Origin: Owenia fusiformis
Taxonomy: Eukaryota > Annelida > Polychaeta > Sabellida > Oweniidae
Reading direction: 5' to 3'
Assembly: GCA_903813345.2 (NCBI GenBank)
Contig: CAIIXF020000011.1
Location: 10,016,842 to 10,080,841 of the forward strand
Length of the DNA stretch: 64,000 bases
Part shown: piece after piece, positions 1-14,000 of the stretch
Layout: each line of letters begins with the position of its first letter
How positions within the stretch are numbered: the first letter of the stretch is position 1
Notes under the pieces: generated by a model
Told to the model about the DNA's origin: nothing
What the model saw: the letters and a program-made list of their open reading frames with translations, nothing else
The model's database searches: none
Program-made: the position numbers and the translations under genes

Positions 1-1517
1 CATCCAGCTTGCAGTGGTTCGATTCCTGGTCAGTGCAATGTTTTTCATTTAAATACTGATATGATGAGAAATTACAATTTTTATGAATAATGTTTTAGGG
101 ACGACATGAAAGCACTGATGGTTCAGTGGTAGAATGCTCGCCTGTCATCCAGCTGGCCATGGGTCGATTCCTGCTGGTCAGTGCAATGTTTTTTATTTAA
201 ATACTGATATGAAGAAAAATTACAATTTTTATGAATAATGTTTTAGGGACGACATGAAAGCACTGATGGTTCAGTGGTAGAATGCTCGCCTGTCATCCAG
301 CTGGCCATGGTTCGAATTCTTGTCAGTGCAATGTTTTTCATTTAAATACTGATATGAAAGGAAACTACATCTTTTATGAATTATATTTTAGGGACAACAT
401 GAAAGCACTGGTGGTTCAGTGGTAGAATGCTCGCCTGTCATCCAGCTGGCAGTGGTTCGAATTCTGGTCAGCGCAAGGGTTTTTCATTTAAATACTAATA
501 TGAAGAGAAATTACAATTTTTATGAATTATATTTTAGGGGAACATGAAAGCACTGATGGTTCAGTGGTCGAATGGTCACCTGTCATCCAGCTGGCCATGG
601 TTCGATTCCTGGTCAGTTCAATGTTTTTCATTTAAATACTTATATGAAGAGAAATCACTAGTTTTATGCATTATATTTTACAGTATGGAAGCACTGATGG
701 TTTTGCGGTACAATGCTCGCCTGTCATCCAGCTGCTCATGGTTCGATTCCTGGTCAGTTCAATGTTTTTCATTTAAATACTTATATGAAGAGAAATTACT
801 AGTTTTATGCATTATATTTTTAGTATGGAAGCACTGATGGTTCAGTGGTAGAATGATAACCTGTCATCCAGCTCGCCATGGGTCGATTCTTGGTCAGCGC
901 AAGGTTTTTCATTTAAATACTGATATGAAGAGAAATTACAATTTTTATGAATTATATTTTAGGGACAACATGAAAGCACTGATGGTTCAGTGGTAGAGTG
1001 CCCGCCTGTCATCCAGCTGGCCATGGTTCAACTCCTGGTCAGTGCAATGTTTTGCATTTAAATACTTATATGAAGAGAAACTACATCTTTTATGAATTAT
1101 ACTTTACCTACAACATGAAAGCACTGATGGTGTAGTGGTAGAAGGCCTACCTGTCATCCAGCTGGCCATGGGTCGATTCCTGGTCAGTGCAATGTTTTTC
1201 ATTTAAATACTCATATGAAGAGAAACTACATCTTTTATGAATTATGCTTAACTTAAAACATGAAAGCACCGATGGTTCAGTGGTAGAATGCAAATCTGTC
1301 ATCCAGCTGGCCATGGGTCGATTCCTGGTGAGTGCAATTTTTTCATTTGAATACTGATATGAAGAGACATTACAATTTAAATGAATTATATTTTACTTAC
1401 AACATGAAAGCACTGATGGTTCAGTGGTAGAATGCTAACCTGTCATTCAGCTGGCCATGGGTCGATTCATGGACAGTGCAATGTTTTTCATTTAAATACT
1501 GATATGAAGAGAAACTA
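1..1517 (+). repeat. tRNA-like satellite array, block 1
   Basis: About ten head-to-tail monomers, cut at the window edge. Successive GCACTG starts at 112, 260, 405, 550 and 691 give monomer lengths of 141-148 bp. Each monomer is a tRNA-Gly-like half of about 71 nt (GGTTCAGTGGTAGAAT, then CCTGTCATCCAGCTGG, then a TTCGATTCC box) followed by an AT-rich spacer (TTTAAATACTGATATGAAG). The part from about 541 to the end is duplicated at about 22854-23973. The block is interrupted by a MITE at 1518. Confidence 0.95.
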
Positions 1518-2392
1518 CACTCCCCTCCATAAGTTTGGCAACCTTTTTTCCCCATTGAACTACGTGTTAAAGCCTCTTTACGTTTGAATTTTTATTTACT
1601 TAACCGGCGATGAAATAACTTATAATATTGATGGAAAAGTAACTTGACTTTATTTCCAATACCTCCAAATTTTCTCAATTTTTTTCCTCAATTACAATAG
1701 GTCGACAATTGATGATAAATTTGATGAATTTTTGAAAATCGTCATTCTCATGTAATCCAATGGAAAATGGAGGGTTCTGGGCAAATCAGAAATCAGGATA
1801 TCTTTTCAGTAAATGATTCAGCAAAAAATATTTTTATATAGAAAATTGAATTGTCTAACTTTTTTTAACACTAAGTGTTTAGTTTATATGATGAATATTA
1901 AAGTTACAGCGCTTCAAACTCATGTTTGAAAATAATTTTTCGCCTCCTGTGTTATTTCAATGGGAGAGGTTTTTTGAAAAACAATTTTGACTTTAAAGCC
2001 CTATAACTTTGTTGAACCTGAAGAAACATATCAATTTTTTGTTAAATAAAGTTAACAAATTCAATTGCCTGCCTAACTCGTATTTTTTGCAAGGACTCGG
2101 ATGGATGGATATTCTGTCATATGACTTGTGGCAAACCTACCATTTCCCATTGGTTAACATGGGAATGTCGATTTTCAAAAATTCATCAAATTCATCATCA
2201 ATTTTCGACCAATTGTAATTGAGGAAAAAAATTGAGAAAATTTGGAGGTATTGGAATTAAAGTCAAATTACGTTTCCATTAATAGTATAAGTATTTTCAT
2301 CGCGGGTTAAGTAAATAAAAATGCAAAGGTAAAGAGGCTTTAACACGTAGTTCAATGGGGAAAAAAGGTTGCCAAACTTATGGAGGGGAGTG
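1518..2392. mobile_element. 875-bp foldback MITE, Tc1/mariner-type, copy 1
   Basis: The ends are exact inverted repeats starting CACTCCCCTCCATAAG, flanked by TA on both sides (1516-1517 and 2393-2394). The unoccupied site survives in the duplicated block at 23975-23976, where the flanks join at a single TA. The outer 250 bp of the two arms pair closely. Weaker similarity continues to the exact centre near 1955, where CCTC faces GAGG, so the whole element is a diverged palindrome. It has no transposase; the short frame near 2009-2218 is incidental. TA duplications point to mobilisation by a Tc1/mariner-type enzyme supplied from elsewhere. Confidence 0.93.
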
Positions 2393-3154
2393 TACATCTT
2401 TTATGGATTATACTTTATTTACAACATGAATGCACTGATGGTTCAGTGGTAGAATGCTCGCCTGTCATCTAGCTGGCCATAGTTCAATTCCTGGTCAGTG
2501 CAATGTTTTTCATTTAAATACTTATATGAAGAGAAATTACTATTTTATGAATTGTACTTTACATACACCATGAAAGCACTGATGGTTCAGTGGTAGAATG
2601 CTAACCTGTCATCCAGCTTGCCATGGGTCGATTCCTGGTCAGCGCAAGGTTTTTCATTTAAATACTGATATGAAGAGCTGGTCAGTTCAATGTTTTTCAT
2701 TTAAATACTTATATGAAGAGAAATCACTAGTTTTATGCATTATATTTTACAGTATGGAAGCACTGATTGTTTTGCGGTACAATGCTCGCCTGTCATCCAG
2801 CTGGCCATGGTTCAATTCCTGGTCAGTTCAATGTTTTTCATTTAAATACTTATATGAAGAGAAATTACTAGTTTTATGCATTATATTTTAGTATGGAAGC
2901 ACTGATGGATCAGTGGTAGAATGCTAACCTGTCATCCAGCTTGCCAAGGGTCGATTCCTGGTCAGCGAAATGTTTTTCATTTAAATACTGATATGAAGAG
3001 AAATTACATTTATAATAAATTATATTTTACATACAACATGAAAGCACTGATGGTTCAGTGGTAGAATGCTCCCCTGTCATCCAGCTGGCGATGGTTCGAT
3101 TCCTGGTCAGTTCAATGTTTTTCATTCTAATACTTATATGAAAAGAAATTACTA
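2393..3154 (+). repeat. tRNA-like satellite array, block 2
   Basis: About five monomers between two MITE copies. At about 2678 one unit has lost the interval from its spacer to the tRNA-like 3' part, so GATATGAAGAG joins directly to CTGGTCAGTTC. The identical junction occurs at about 24259, showing that this block and block 7 are duplicates. Confidence 0.93.
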
Positions 3155-4029
3155 CACTCCCCTCCATAAGTTTGGCAACCTTTTTTCTCCATTGAACTAC
3201 GTGTTAAAGCCTCTTTACGTTTGAATTTTTATTTACTTAACCGGCGAAGAAATAACGTATGATATTGATGGAAACGTAACTTGACTTTATTTCCAATACC
3301 TCCAAATTTTCTCAATTTTTTTCCTCAATTACAATAGGTCGAAAATTGATGATAAATTTGATGAATTTTTGAAAATCGTCATTCTCATGTAATCCAATGG
3401 GAAATGGAGGGTTCGGGGCAAATCAGAAATCAGGATATCTTTTCAGTAAAAGATTCAGCAAAAAATATTTTTATATAGAAAATTGAATTGTCTAACTTTT
3501 TTGAACACTAAGTGTTTAGATTATTTGATGAATATTAAAGTTACAGCGCTTCAAAGTCACTTTTGAAAATTATTTTTCGCCTCCTGTGTTATTTCAATGG
3601 GAGAGGTTTTTTGAAAAACAATTTTGACTTTAAAGCCCTATAACTTTGTTGAACCTGAAGAAACATATCAATTTTTTGTTAAATAAAGTTAGCAAATTCA
3701 ATTACCTGCCTAACTCGTATTTTTTGCAAGGACTCGGATGGATGGATATTCTGTCATATGACTTGCGGCAAACCTACCATTTCCCATTGGTTAACATGGG
3801 AATGTCGATTTTCAAAAATTTATCAAATTCATCATCAATTTTCGACCTATTGTAATTGAGGAAAAAAATTGAGAAAATTTGGAGGTATTGGAATTAAAGT
3901 CAAATTACGTTTTCATCTATAGTATAACTATTTTCATCGCAGGTTAAGTAAATAGAAATTCAAAGGTAAAGAGGCTTTAACACGTAGTTCAATGGGGGAA
4001 AAAGGTTGCCAAACTTATGGAGGGGAGTG
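3155..4029. mobile_element. 875-bp foldback MITE, copy 2
   Basis: Same length, same terminal repeats and same orientation as the copy at 1518. TA duplications lie at 3153-3154 and 4030-4031. The unoccupied target (GAAATTACTAGTTTTATGC) is present in many neighbouring monomers, for example near 6680 and 11130. The equal length of the three copies and the few differences between them suggest a burst of recent transposition. Confidence 0.92.
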
Positions 4030-7000
4030 TAGTTTTATGCATTATATTTTACACTGTGGAAGCACTGATGGTTCGTGGTAGAATGCTCGCCTGTCATCAA
4101 GCTGGCCGTGGTTCGATTCCTGGTCAGTGCAATGTTTTTCATTTAAATACTGATATGAAGAGAAACAACATCTTTTATGAATTATACTTTACTTACAACA
4201 TGAAAGCACTGATGGTGTAGTGGTAGAATGCTAACCTGTCATCCAGCTCGCCATGGGTCGATTCCTGGTCAGCGCAAGGTTTTTCATTTAAATACTGATA
4301 TGAAGAGAAATTACATTTATAATGAATTATATTTTACATACAACATGAAAGCACTGATGGTTCAGTGGTAGAATACTCGCCTGTCATCCAGCTGGCCATG
4401 GTTCGATACCTGGTCAGTTCAGTGTTTTGCATTTAAATACTTATATGAAGAGAAACTACATCTTTTATGAATTATGCTTTACCTATATATGAAAGCACTG
4501 ATGGTGTAGTGGTAGAATGCTTACCTGTTATCCAGCTGGCCATGGGTCTATTCCTGGTCAATGCAATGTTTTTCATTTGAATACTCATATGAAGAGAAAC
4601 CACATCTTTTATGAATTATACTTTACTTAAAACATGAAAGCAGTGATGGTTCAGTGGTAGAATTCAAATCTGTCATCCAGCTGGCCATGGGTCGATTCCT
4701 GGTCAATGCAATTTTTTCATTTAACTACTGATATGAAGAGAAATTACATTTTAAATGAATCATATTTTACTTACAACATGAAAGCACTGATGGTTCAGTG
4801 GTACAATGCTCGCCTGTCATCCAGCTGTCGATGGGTCGATTCCTGGTCGGTGCAATGTTTTTCATTTAAATACTGATATGAAGAGAAACTACAATTTTGG
4901 CCATGGGTCGATTCCTGGTCAATGCAATGTTTTTCATTTAAATACTCATATGAAGAGAAACCACATCTTTTATGAATTATACTTTACTTAAAACATGAAA
5001 GCAGTGATGGTTCAGTGGTAGAATTCAAATCTGTCATCCAGCTGGCCATGGGTCGATTCCTGGTCAATGCAATTTTTTCATTTATATACTGATATGAAGA
5101 GAAATTACATTTTAAATGAATCATACTTTACTTACAACATGAAAGCACTGATGGTTCAGTGGTAGAATGCTCGCCTGTCATCCAGCTGTCGATGGGTCGA
5201 TTCCTGGTCGGTGCAATGTTTTTCATTTAAATACTGATATGAAGAGAAACTACAAATTTTATGAATTATATTTTATAGAACAGGAAAGCACTGATGGTTC
5301 AGGGGTAGAATGCTAACCTGTCATCCAGCTTGCCAAGGGTCGATTCCTGGTCAGCGAAATGTTTTTCATTTAAATACTGATATGAAGAGAAATTACATTT
5401 ATAATGAATTATATTTTCCATACAACATGAAAGCACTGATGGTTCAGTGGTAGAATGCTCGCTTGTCATCCAGCTGGCCATGGCTCGATTCCTGGTCAGT
5501 TCAATGTTTTTCATTCTAATACTTATATGAAGAGAAATTACTAGTTTTATGCATTATATTTTACAGTATGGAAGCACTGATGGTTCAGTGGTAGAATGCT
5601 AACCTGTCATCAAGCTGGCCGTGATTCGATTCCTGGTCAGTGCAATGTTTTTCATTTAAATACTGATATGAAGAGAAACAACATCTCTTATGAATTGGAC
5701 TTTACTTCTAACATGAAGGCACTGATGGTTCAGTGGTAGAATGCTAACCTGTCATCCAGCTGGCAGTGGTTCGATTCCTGGTCAGTGCAATGTTTTTATT
5801 TAAATACTGATATGTAGAGAAACTACATCTTTTATGAATTATACTTTACTTACAACATGAAAGCACTGATGGTGTAGTGGTAGAATGCTCTCCTGTCATC
5901 CAGCTGGCCATAGTTCAATTCCTGGTCAGTGCAATGTTTTTTATTTAAATACTTATATGAAGAGAAATTACTATTTTTATGAATTGTACTTTACATACAC
6001 CATGAAGGCACTGATGGTTCTGTGGTAGAATTCTTACCTGTCATCCAGCTGGCAGTGGTTCGATTCCTGGTCAGTGCAATTTTTTTCATTTAAATACTGA
6101 TATGAAGAGAAATTACAATTCTCATGAATTATATTTTTGTTACAACATGAAGGCACTTATGGTTCACTGGTAGAATGCTCGCCTGTCATCCAGCTGTCCA
6201 TGGATCGATTCCTGGTCGGTGCAATGTTTTTCATTTAAATACTGATATAGAGAGAAACTACAATTTTTATGAATTATATTTTGGGGACAACAGGAAAGCA
6301 CTGATGGCTCAGTGGTACAGTGCTCGCCTGTCTTCTAGCTGGCCATGGTTCGAATCCTGGTCAGTTCAATGTTTTTCATTTAAATACTTATATGAAGAGA
6401 AATTACTAGTTTTATGCATTTTATTTTAGTATGGAAGCACTGATGGTTCAGTGGTAGAATGCTAACCTGTCATCCAGCTTGCCATTGGTCGATTCCTGGT
6501 CAGCGCAAGGTTTTTCATTTAAATACTGATATGAAGAGAAATTACATTTATAATAAATTATATTTTACATTGTAACATGAAAGCACCGATGGTTCAGTGG
6601 TAGAATGCTCCCCTGTCATCCAGCTGGCCATGGTTCGATTCCTGGTCAGTTCAATGTTTTTCATTCTAATACTTATATGAAGAGAAATTACTAGTTTTAT
6701 GCATTATATTTTACACTGTGGAAGCACTGATGGTTCGTGGTAGAATGCTCGCCTGTCATCAAGCTGGCCGTGGTTCGATTCCTGGTCAGTGCAATGTTTT
6801 TCATTTAAATACTGATATGAAGAGAAACAACATCTTTTATGAATTATACTTTACTTACAACATGAAAGCACTGATGGTGTAGTGGTAGAATGCTAACCTG
6901 TCATCCAGCTCGCCATGGGTCGATTCCTGGTCAGCGCAAGGTTTTTCATTTAAATACTGATATGAAGAGAAATTACATTTATAATGAATTATATTTTACA

Positions 7001-7147
7001 TACAACATGAAAGCACTGATGGTTCAGTGGTAGAATACTCGCCTGTCATCCAGCTGGCCATGGTTCGATACCTGGTCACTTCAATGTTTTGCATTTAAAT
7101 ACTTATATGAAGAGAAACTACATCTTTTATGAATTATGCTTTACCTA
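4030..7147 (+). repeat. tRNA-like satellite array, block 3
   Basis: About 21 monomers. Near 4893 a unit jumps from spacer (CTACAATTTT) straight into the middle of the next tRNA-like half (GGCCATGGG), an internal deletion. Units of this block recur in the same order in block 4, with landmark units at 5299 and 6175 reappearing at 12182 and at 10649 and 12913. Confidence 0.94.
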
Positions 7148-8022
7148 CACTCCCCTCCATAAGTTTGGCAACCTTTTTTCCCCCATTGATCTACGTGTTA
7201 AAGCCTCTTTACCTTTGAATTTTTATTTACTTAACCTGCGATGAAAATACTTATACTATTGATGGAAGTGTAATTTGACTTCAATTCCAATACCTCCGAA
7301 TTTTTTCAATTTTTTTCCTCAATTACAGTAGGTCACAAATTGATGATGAATTTGATGAATTTTTGAAAATCGACATTCCCATGTTAACCAATGGGAAATG
7401 GTAGGTTTGCCGCAAGTCATATTACAGAATATCCATCCATCCGAGTCCTTGCAAAAATACGAGTTAGGCAGGTAATTAAATTCGCTAACTTTATTTAACA
7501 AGAAATTGATATGTTTTTTCAGGTTCAACAAAGTTATAGGGCTTTAAAGTCAAAATTGTTTTCAAAAAAACCTCTCCCATTGAAATAACACAGGAGGCGA
7601 AAAATTCTTTTCAAAAATGACTTTGAAGCGCTGTCACTTTAATATTCATCAAATAAACTAAAAACTTAGTGTTGAAAAAAGTTAGACAATTCAATTTTCT
7701 ATATAAAAATATTTTTTGCTGAATCTCTTACTGAAAAGATATCCTGATTTCTGATTTGCCCCGAACCCTCCATTTTCCATTGGATTACATGGGAATGACG
7801 ATTTTCAAAAATTCATTAAATTTATCATCAATTTTCGACCTATTGTAATTGAGGAAAAAAATTGAGAAAATTTGGAAGTATTGGAAATAAAGTCAAGTTA
7901 CGTTTCCATCAATATTTTAAGTTATTTCATCGCAGGTTAAGTAAATAAAAATTCAAACGTAAAGAGGCTTTAACACGTAGTTCAATGGAGAAAAAAGGTT
8001 GCCAAACTTATGGAGGGGAGTG
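7148..8022. mobile_element. 875-bp foldback MITE, copy 3 (inverted)
   Basis: Same 875-bp element in the opposite orientation to copies 1 and 2: its left half is the reverse complement of their right half. TA duplications lie at 7146-7147 and 8023-8024. The unoccupied site (GCTTTACCTATATATGAAAG) is present at about 4480, 11580, 13730 and 30400. No coding capacity; the frame at 7319-7531 is incidental. Confidence 0.92.
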
Positions 8023-11000
8023 TATATATGAAAGCACTGATGGTGTAGTGGTAGAATGCTTACCTGTTATCCAGCTGGCCATGGGTCGATTCCTGGTCAA
8101 TGCAATGTTTTTCATTTGAATACTCATATGAAGAGAAACTACATCTTTTATGAATTATACTTTACTTAAAACATGAAAGCACTGATGGTTCAGTGGTAGA
8201 ATTCATATCTGTCATCCAGCTGGCCATGGGTCGATTCCTGGTCAGTGCAATTTTTCCATTTAAATACTGATATGAAGAGAAATTACATTTTAAATGAATC
8301 ATATTTTACTAACAACATGAAAGCACTGATGGTTCAGTGGTAGAATGCTCGCCTGTCATCCAGCTGTCCATGGGTCGATTCCTGGTCGGTGCAATGTTTT
8401 TCATTTAAATACTGATATGAAGAGAAACTACAATTTTTATGAATTATATTTTAAGGGGAACAGGAAAGCACTGATGGCTCAGTGGTACAATGCTCGCCTG
8501 TCATCCAGTTGGCCATGGTTCGATTCCTGGTCAGTTCAATGTTTTTCATTTAAATACTTATATGAAGAGAAATTACTAGTTTTATGCATTATATTTTAGT
8601 ATAGAAGCACTGATGGATCAGTGGTAGAATGCTAACCTGTCATCCAGCTCGCCATGGGTCGATTCCTGGTCAGCGCAAGGCTTTTCATTTAAATACTGAT
8701 ATGAAGAGAAATAACATTTATAATGAATTATATTTTACATACAACATGAAAGCACTTATGGTTCAGTGGTAGAATGCTCGCCTGTCATCCAGCTGGCCAT
8801 GGTTCGATTCCTGGTCAGTTCAATGTTTTGCATTTAGATACTTTTATGAGGAGAAACTACATCTATAATGAATTATACTTTACCTACAACATGAAAGCAC
8901 TGATGGTGTAGTGGTAGAATGCTTACCTGTTATCCAGCTGGTCATGGGTCGATTCCTGGTCAATGCAATGTTTTTCATTTAAATACTCATATGAAGAGAA
9001 ACCACATCTTTTATGAATTATACTTTACTTAAAACATGAAAGCAGTGATGGTTCAGTGGTAGAATTCAAATCTGTCATCCAGCTGGCCATGGGTCGATTC
9101 CTGGTCAGTGCAATTTTTTTCATTTAAATACTAATATGAAGAGAAATTACATTTTAAATGAATCATATTTTACTTACAACATGAAAGCACTGATGGTTCA
9201 GTGGTAGAATGCTCGCCTGTCATCCAGCTGTCGATGGGTCGATTCCTGGTCGGTGCAATGTTTTTCATTTAAATACTGATATGAAGAGAAACTACAATTT
9301 TTATGAATTATATTTTATGGAACAGGAAAGCACAGATGGCTCAGTGGTACAATGCTCGCCTGTCATCCAGCTGGCCATGGTTCGATTCCTGGGCAGTTCA
9401 ATGTTTTTCATTTAAATACTTATATGAAGAGAAATTACTAGTTTTATGCATTGTATTTTAGTATGGAAGCACTGATGGATCAGTGGTAGAATGCTAACCT
9501 GTCATCCAGCTTGCCAAGGGTCGATTCCTGGTCAGCGAAATGTTTTTCATTTAAATACTAATATGAAGACAAATTACATTTATAATGAATTATATTTTAC
9601 ATACAACATGAAAGCACTGATGGTTTAGTGGTAGAATGCTCGCTTGTCATCCAGCTGGCCATGGTTCGATTCCTGGTCAGCTAAATGTTTTTCATTCTAA
9701 TACTTATATGAAGAGAAATTACTAGTTTTATGCATTATATTTTACAGTATGGAAGCACTGATGGTTCAGTGGTAGAATGCTTAACTGTCATCAAGCTGGC
9801 CGTGGTTCGATTCCTGGTCAGTGCAATGTTTTTCATTTAAAATAATGATATGAAGAGAAACAACATCTTTTGTGAATTATACTTTACTTACAACATGAAA
9901 GCACTGATGGTGTAGTGGTAGAATGCTAACCTGTCATCCAGCTCGCCATGGGTCGATTCCTGGTCAGCGCAAGGTTTTTCATTTAAATACTAATAAGAAG
10001 AAAAATTACAATTTTTATGAATTATATTTTATGGACAACATGAAAGAACTGATGGTTCAATGGTAGAATGCTAACCTGTCATCCAGCTGGCCATGGGTCG
10101 ATTCCTGGTCGGTGCAATGTTTTTCGTTTAAATACTTATATGAAGAGAAATTACTATTTTAATGAATTGTACTTTGCTTCTAACATGAAAGCACTGATGG
10201 TTCAGTGGTAGAATGCTAACCTGTCATCAAACTGGCAGTGGTTCGATTCCTGGTCAGTGCAATTTTTTTATTTATATACTGATATGAAGAGAAATTACAT
10301 TTTTTATATGAATTATACACAACTCACAATATGAAGGCACTGATGGTTCAGTGGTCGAATGCTCTCCTGTCATCCAGCTGGCCATAGTTCAAATCTTGGT
10401 CAGTGCAATGTTTTTTATTTAAATACTTATATGAAGAGAAATTACTATTTTTATGAATTGTACTTTACATACACCATGAAGGCACTGATGGTTCTGTGGT
10501 AGAATTCTTACCTGTCATCCAGCTGGCAGTGGTTCGATTCCTGGTCAGTGCAATTTTTTTCATTTAAATACTGATATGAAGAGAAATTACAATTTTTATG
10601 AATTATATTTTTCTTACAACATGAAGGCACTTATGGTTCACTGGTAGAATGCTCGCCTGTCATCCAGCTGTCCATGGATCGATTCCTGGTCGGTGCAATG
10701 TTTTTCATTTAAATACTGATATAGAGAGAAACTACAATTTTTATGAATTATATTTTGGGGACAACAGGAAAGCACTGATGGCTCAGTTGTACAGTGCTCG
10801 CCTGTCTTCCAGCTGGCCATGGTTCGAATCATGGTCAGTTCATTGTTTTTCATTTAAATACTTATATGATGGGAAATTACTAGTTTTATGCATTTTATTT
10901 TAGTATGGAAGCACTCCAGCTTGCCATGGGTCGATTCCTGGTCAGCGCAAGGTTTTTCATTTAAATACTGATATGAAGAGAAATTACATTTATAATAAAT

Positions 11001-14000
11001 TATATTTTACATACAACATGAAAGCACTGATGGTTCCGTGGTAGAATGCTCCCCTGTCATCCAGCTGGCCATGGTTCGATTCCTGGTCAGTTCAATGTTT
11101 TTCATTCTAATTCTTATATGAAGAGAAATTACTAGTTTTATGCATTATATTTTACACTGTGGAAGCACTGATGGTTCGTGGTAGAATGCTCGCCTGTCAT
11201 CAAGCTGGCCGTGGTTCGATTCCTGGTCAGTGCAATGTTTTTCATTTAAATACTGATATGAAGAGAAACAACATCTTTTATGAATTATACTTTACTTACA
11301 ACATGAAAGCACTGATGGTGTAGTGGTAGAATGCTAACCTGTCATCCAGCTCGCCATGGGTCGATTCCTGGTCAGCGCAAGGTTTTTCATTTAAATACTG
11401 ATATGAAGAGAAATTACATTTATAATGAATTATATTTGACATACAACATGAAAGCACTGATGGTTCAGTGGTAGAATACTCGCCTGTCATCCAGCTGGCC
11501 ATGGTTCGATACCTGGTCAGTTCAATGTTTTGCATTTAAATACTTATATGAAGAGAAACTACATCTTTTATGAATTATGCTTTACCTATATATGAAAGCA
11601 CTGATGGTGTAGTGGTAGAATGCTTACCTGTTATCCAGCTGGCCATGGGTCGATTCCTGGTCAATGCAATGTTTTTCATTTGAATACTCATATGAAGAGA
11701 AACTACATCTTTTATGAATTATACTTTACTTAAAACATGAAAGCACTGATGGTTCAGTGGTAGAATTCATATCTGTCATCCAGCTGGCCATGGGTCGATT
11801 CCTGGTCAGTGCAATTTTTCCATTTAAATACTGATATGAAGAGAAATTACATTTTAAATGAATCATATTTTACTAACAACATGAAAGCACTGATGGTTCA
11901 GTGGTAGAATGCTCGCCTGTCATCCAGCTGTCCATGGGTCGATTCCTGGTCGGTGCAATGTTTTTCATTTAAATACTGATATGAAGAGAAACTACAATTT
12001 TTATGAATTATATTTTAAGGGTAACAGGAAAGCACTGATGGCTCAGTGGTACAATGCTCGCCTGTCATCCAGTTGGCCATGGTTCGATTCCTGGTCAGTT
12101 CAATGTTTTTCATTTAAATACTTATATGAAGAGAAATTACTAGTTTTATGCATTATATTTTAGTATGGAAGCACTGATGGTTCAGGGGTAGAATGCTAAC
12201 CTGTCATCCGGCTTGCCAAGGGTCGATTCCTGGTCAGCGAAATGTTTTTCATTTAAATACTGATATGAAGAGAAATTACATTCATAATGAATTATATTTT
12301 CCATACAACATGAAAGCACTGATGGTTCAGTGGTAGAATGCTCGCTTGTCATCCAGCTGGCCATGGCTCGATTCCTGGTCAGTTCAATGTTTTTCATTCT
12401 AATACTTATATGAAGAGAAATTACTAGTTTTATGCATTATATTTTACAGTATGGAAGCACTGATGGTTCAGTGGTAGAATGCTAACCTGTCATCAAGCTG
12501 GCCGTGATTCGATTCCTGGTCAGTGCAATGTTTTTCATTTAAATACTGATATGAAGAGAAACAACATCTCTTATGAATTGGACTTTACTTCTAACATGAA
12601 GGCACTGATGGTTCAGTGGTAGAATGCTAACCTGTCATCCAGCTGGCAGTGGTTCGATTCCTGGTCAGTGCAATGTTTTTATTTAAATACTGATATGTAG
12701 AGAAACTACATCTTTTATGAATTATACTTTACTTACAACATGAAAGCACTGATGGTGTAGTGGTAGAATGCTCTCCTGTCATCCAGCTGGCCATAGTTCA
12801 ATTCCTGGTCAGTGCAATGTTTTTTATTTAAATACTTATATGAAGAGAAATTACTATTTTAATGAATTGTACTTTACATACACCATGAAGGCACTGATGG
12901 TTCACTGGTAGAATGCTCGCCTGTCATCCAGCTGTCCATGGATCGATTCCTGGTCGGTGCAATGTTTTTCATTTAAATACTGATATAGAGAGAAACTACA
13001 ATTTTTATGAATTATATTTTGGGGACAACAGGAAAGCACTGTTGGCTCAGTGGTACAGTGCTCGCCTGTCTTCTAGCTGGCCATGGTTCGAATCCTGGTC
13101 AGTTCAATGTTTTTCATTTAAATACTTATATGAAGAGAAATTACTAGTTTTATGCATTTTATTTTAGTATGGAAGCACTGATGGTTCAGTGGTAGAATGC
13201 TAACCTGCCATCCAGCTTGCCATGGGTCGATTCCTGGTCAGCGCAAGGTTTTTCATTTAAATACTGATATGAAGAGAAATTACATTTATAATAAATTATA
13301 TTTTACATACAACATGAAAGCACTGATGGTTCAGTGGTAGAATGCTCCCCTGTCATCCAGCTGGCCATGGTTCGATTCCTGGTCAGTTCAATGTTTTTCA
13401 TTCTAATACTTATATGAAGAGAAATTACTAGTTTTATGCATTATATTTTACACTGTGGAAGCATTGATGGTTCGTGGTAGAATGCTCGCCTGTCATCAAG
13501 CTGGCCGTGGTTCGATTCCTGGTCAGTGCAATTTTTTTCATTTAAATACTGATATGAAGAGAAATTACATTTATAATGAATTATATTTTACATACAACAT
13601 GAAAGCACTGATGGTTCAGTGGTAGAATACTCGCCTGTCATCCAGCTGGCCATGGTTCGATACCTGGTCAGTTCAATGTTTTGCATTTAAATACTTATAT
13701 GAAGAGAAACTACATCTTTTATGAATTATGCTTTACCTATATATGAAAGCACTGATGGTGTAGTGGTAGAATGCTTACCTGTTATCCAGCTGGCCATGGG
13801 TCGATTCCTGGTCAATGCAATGTTTTTCATTTGAATACTCATATGAAGAGAAACTACATCTTTTATGAATTATACTTTACTTAAAACATGAAAGCACTGA
13901 TGGTTCAGTGGTAGAATTCATATCTGTCATCCAGTTGGCCATGGGTCGATTCCTGGTCAGTGCAATTTTTCCATTTAGATACTGATATGAAGAGAAATTA

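Noticed and set aside
1-1500. CRISPR-like alternation of conserved and spacer segments
   Set aside because: The spacers are homologous to each other, the repeat is 71 nt with tRNA features, and the context is eukaryotic.
2009-2218. 69-codon frame inside the 875-bp MITE (also 3646-3855, 7319-7531)
   Set aside because: Present only because the MITE copies are similar; too short for a transposase and without motifs.
8345-8599. Open frames of 60-105 codons with MLACHPA...FHLNTDMKRN-type proteins throughout the array
   Set aside because: They are read-through of the satellite monomer. The period is not a multiple of three, they occur in all frames and both strands, and they stop at monomer indels.
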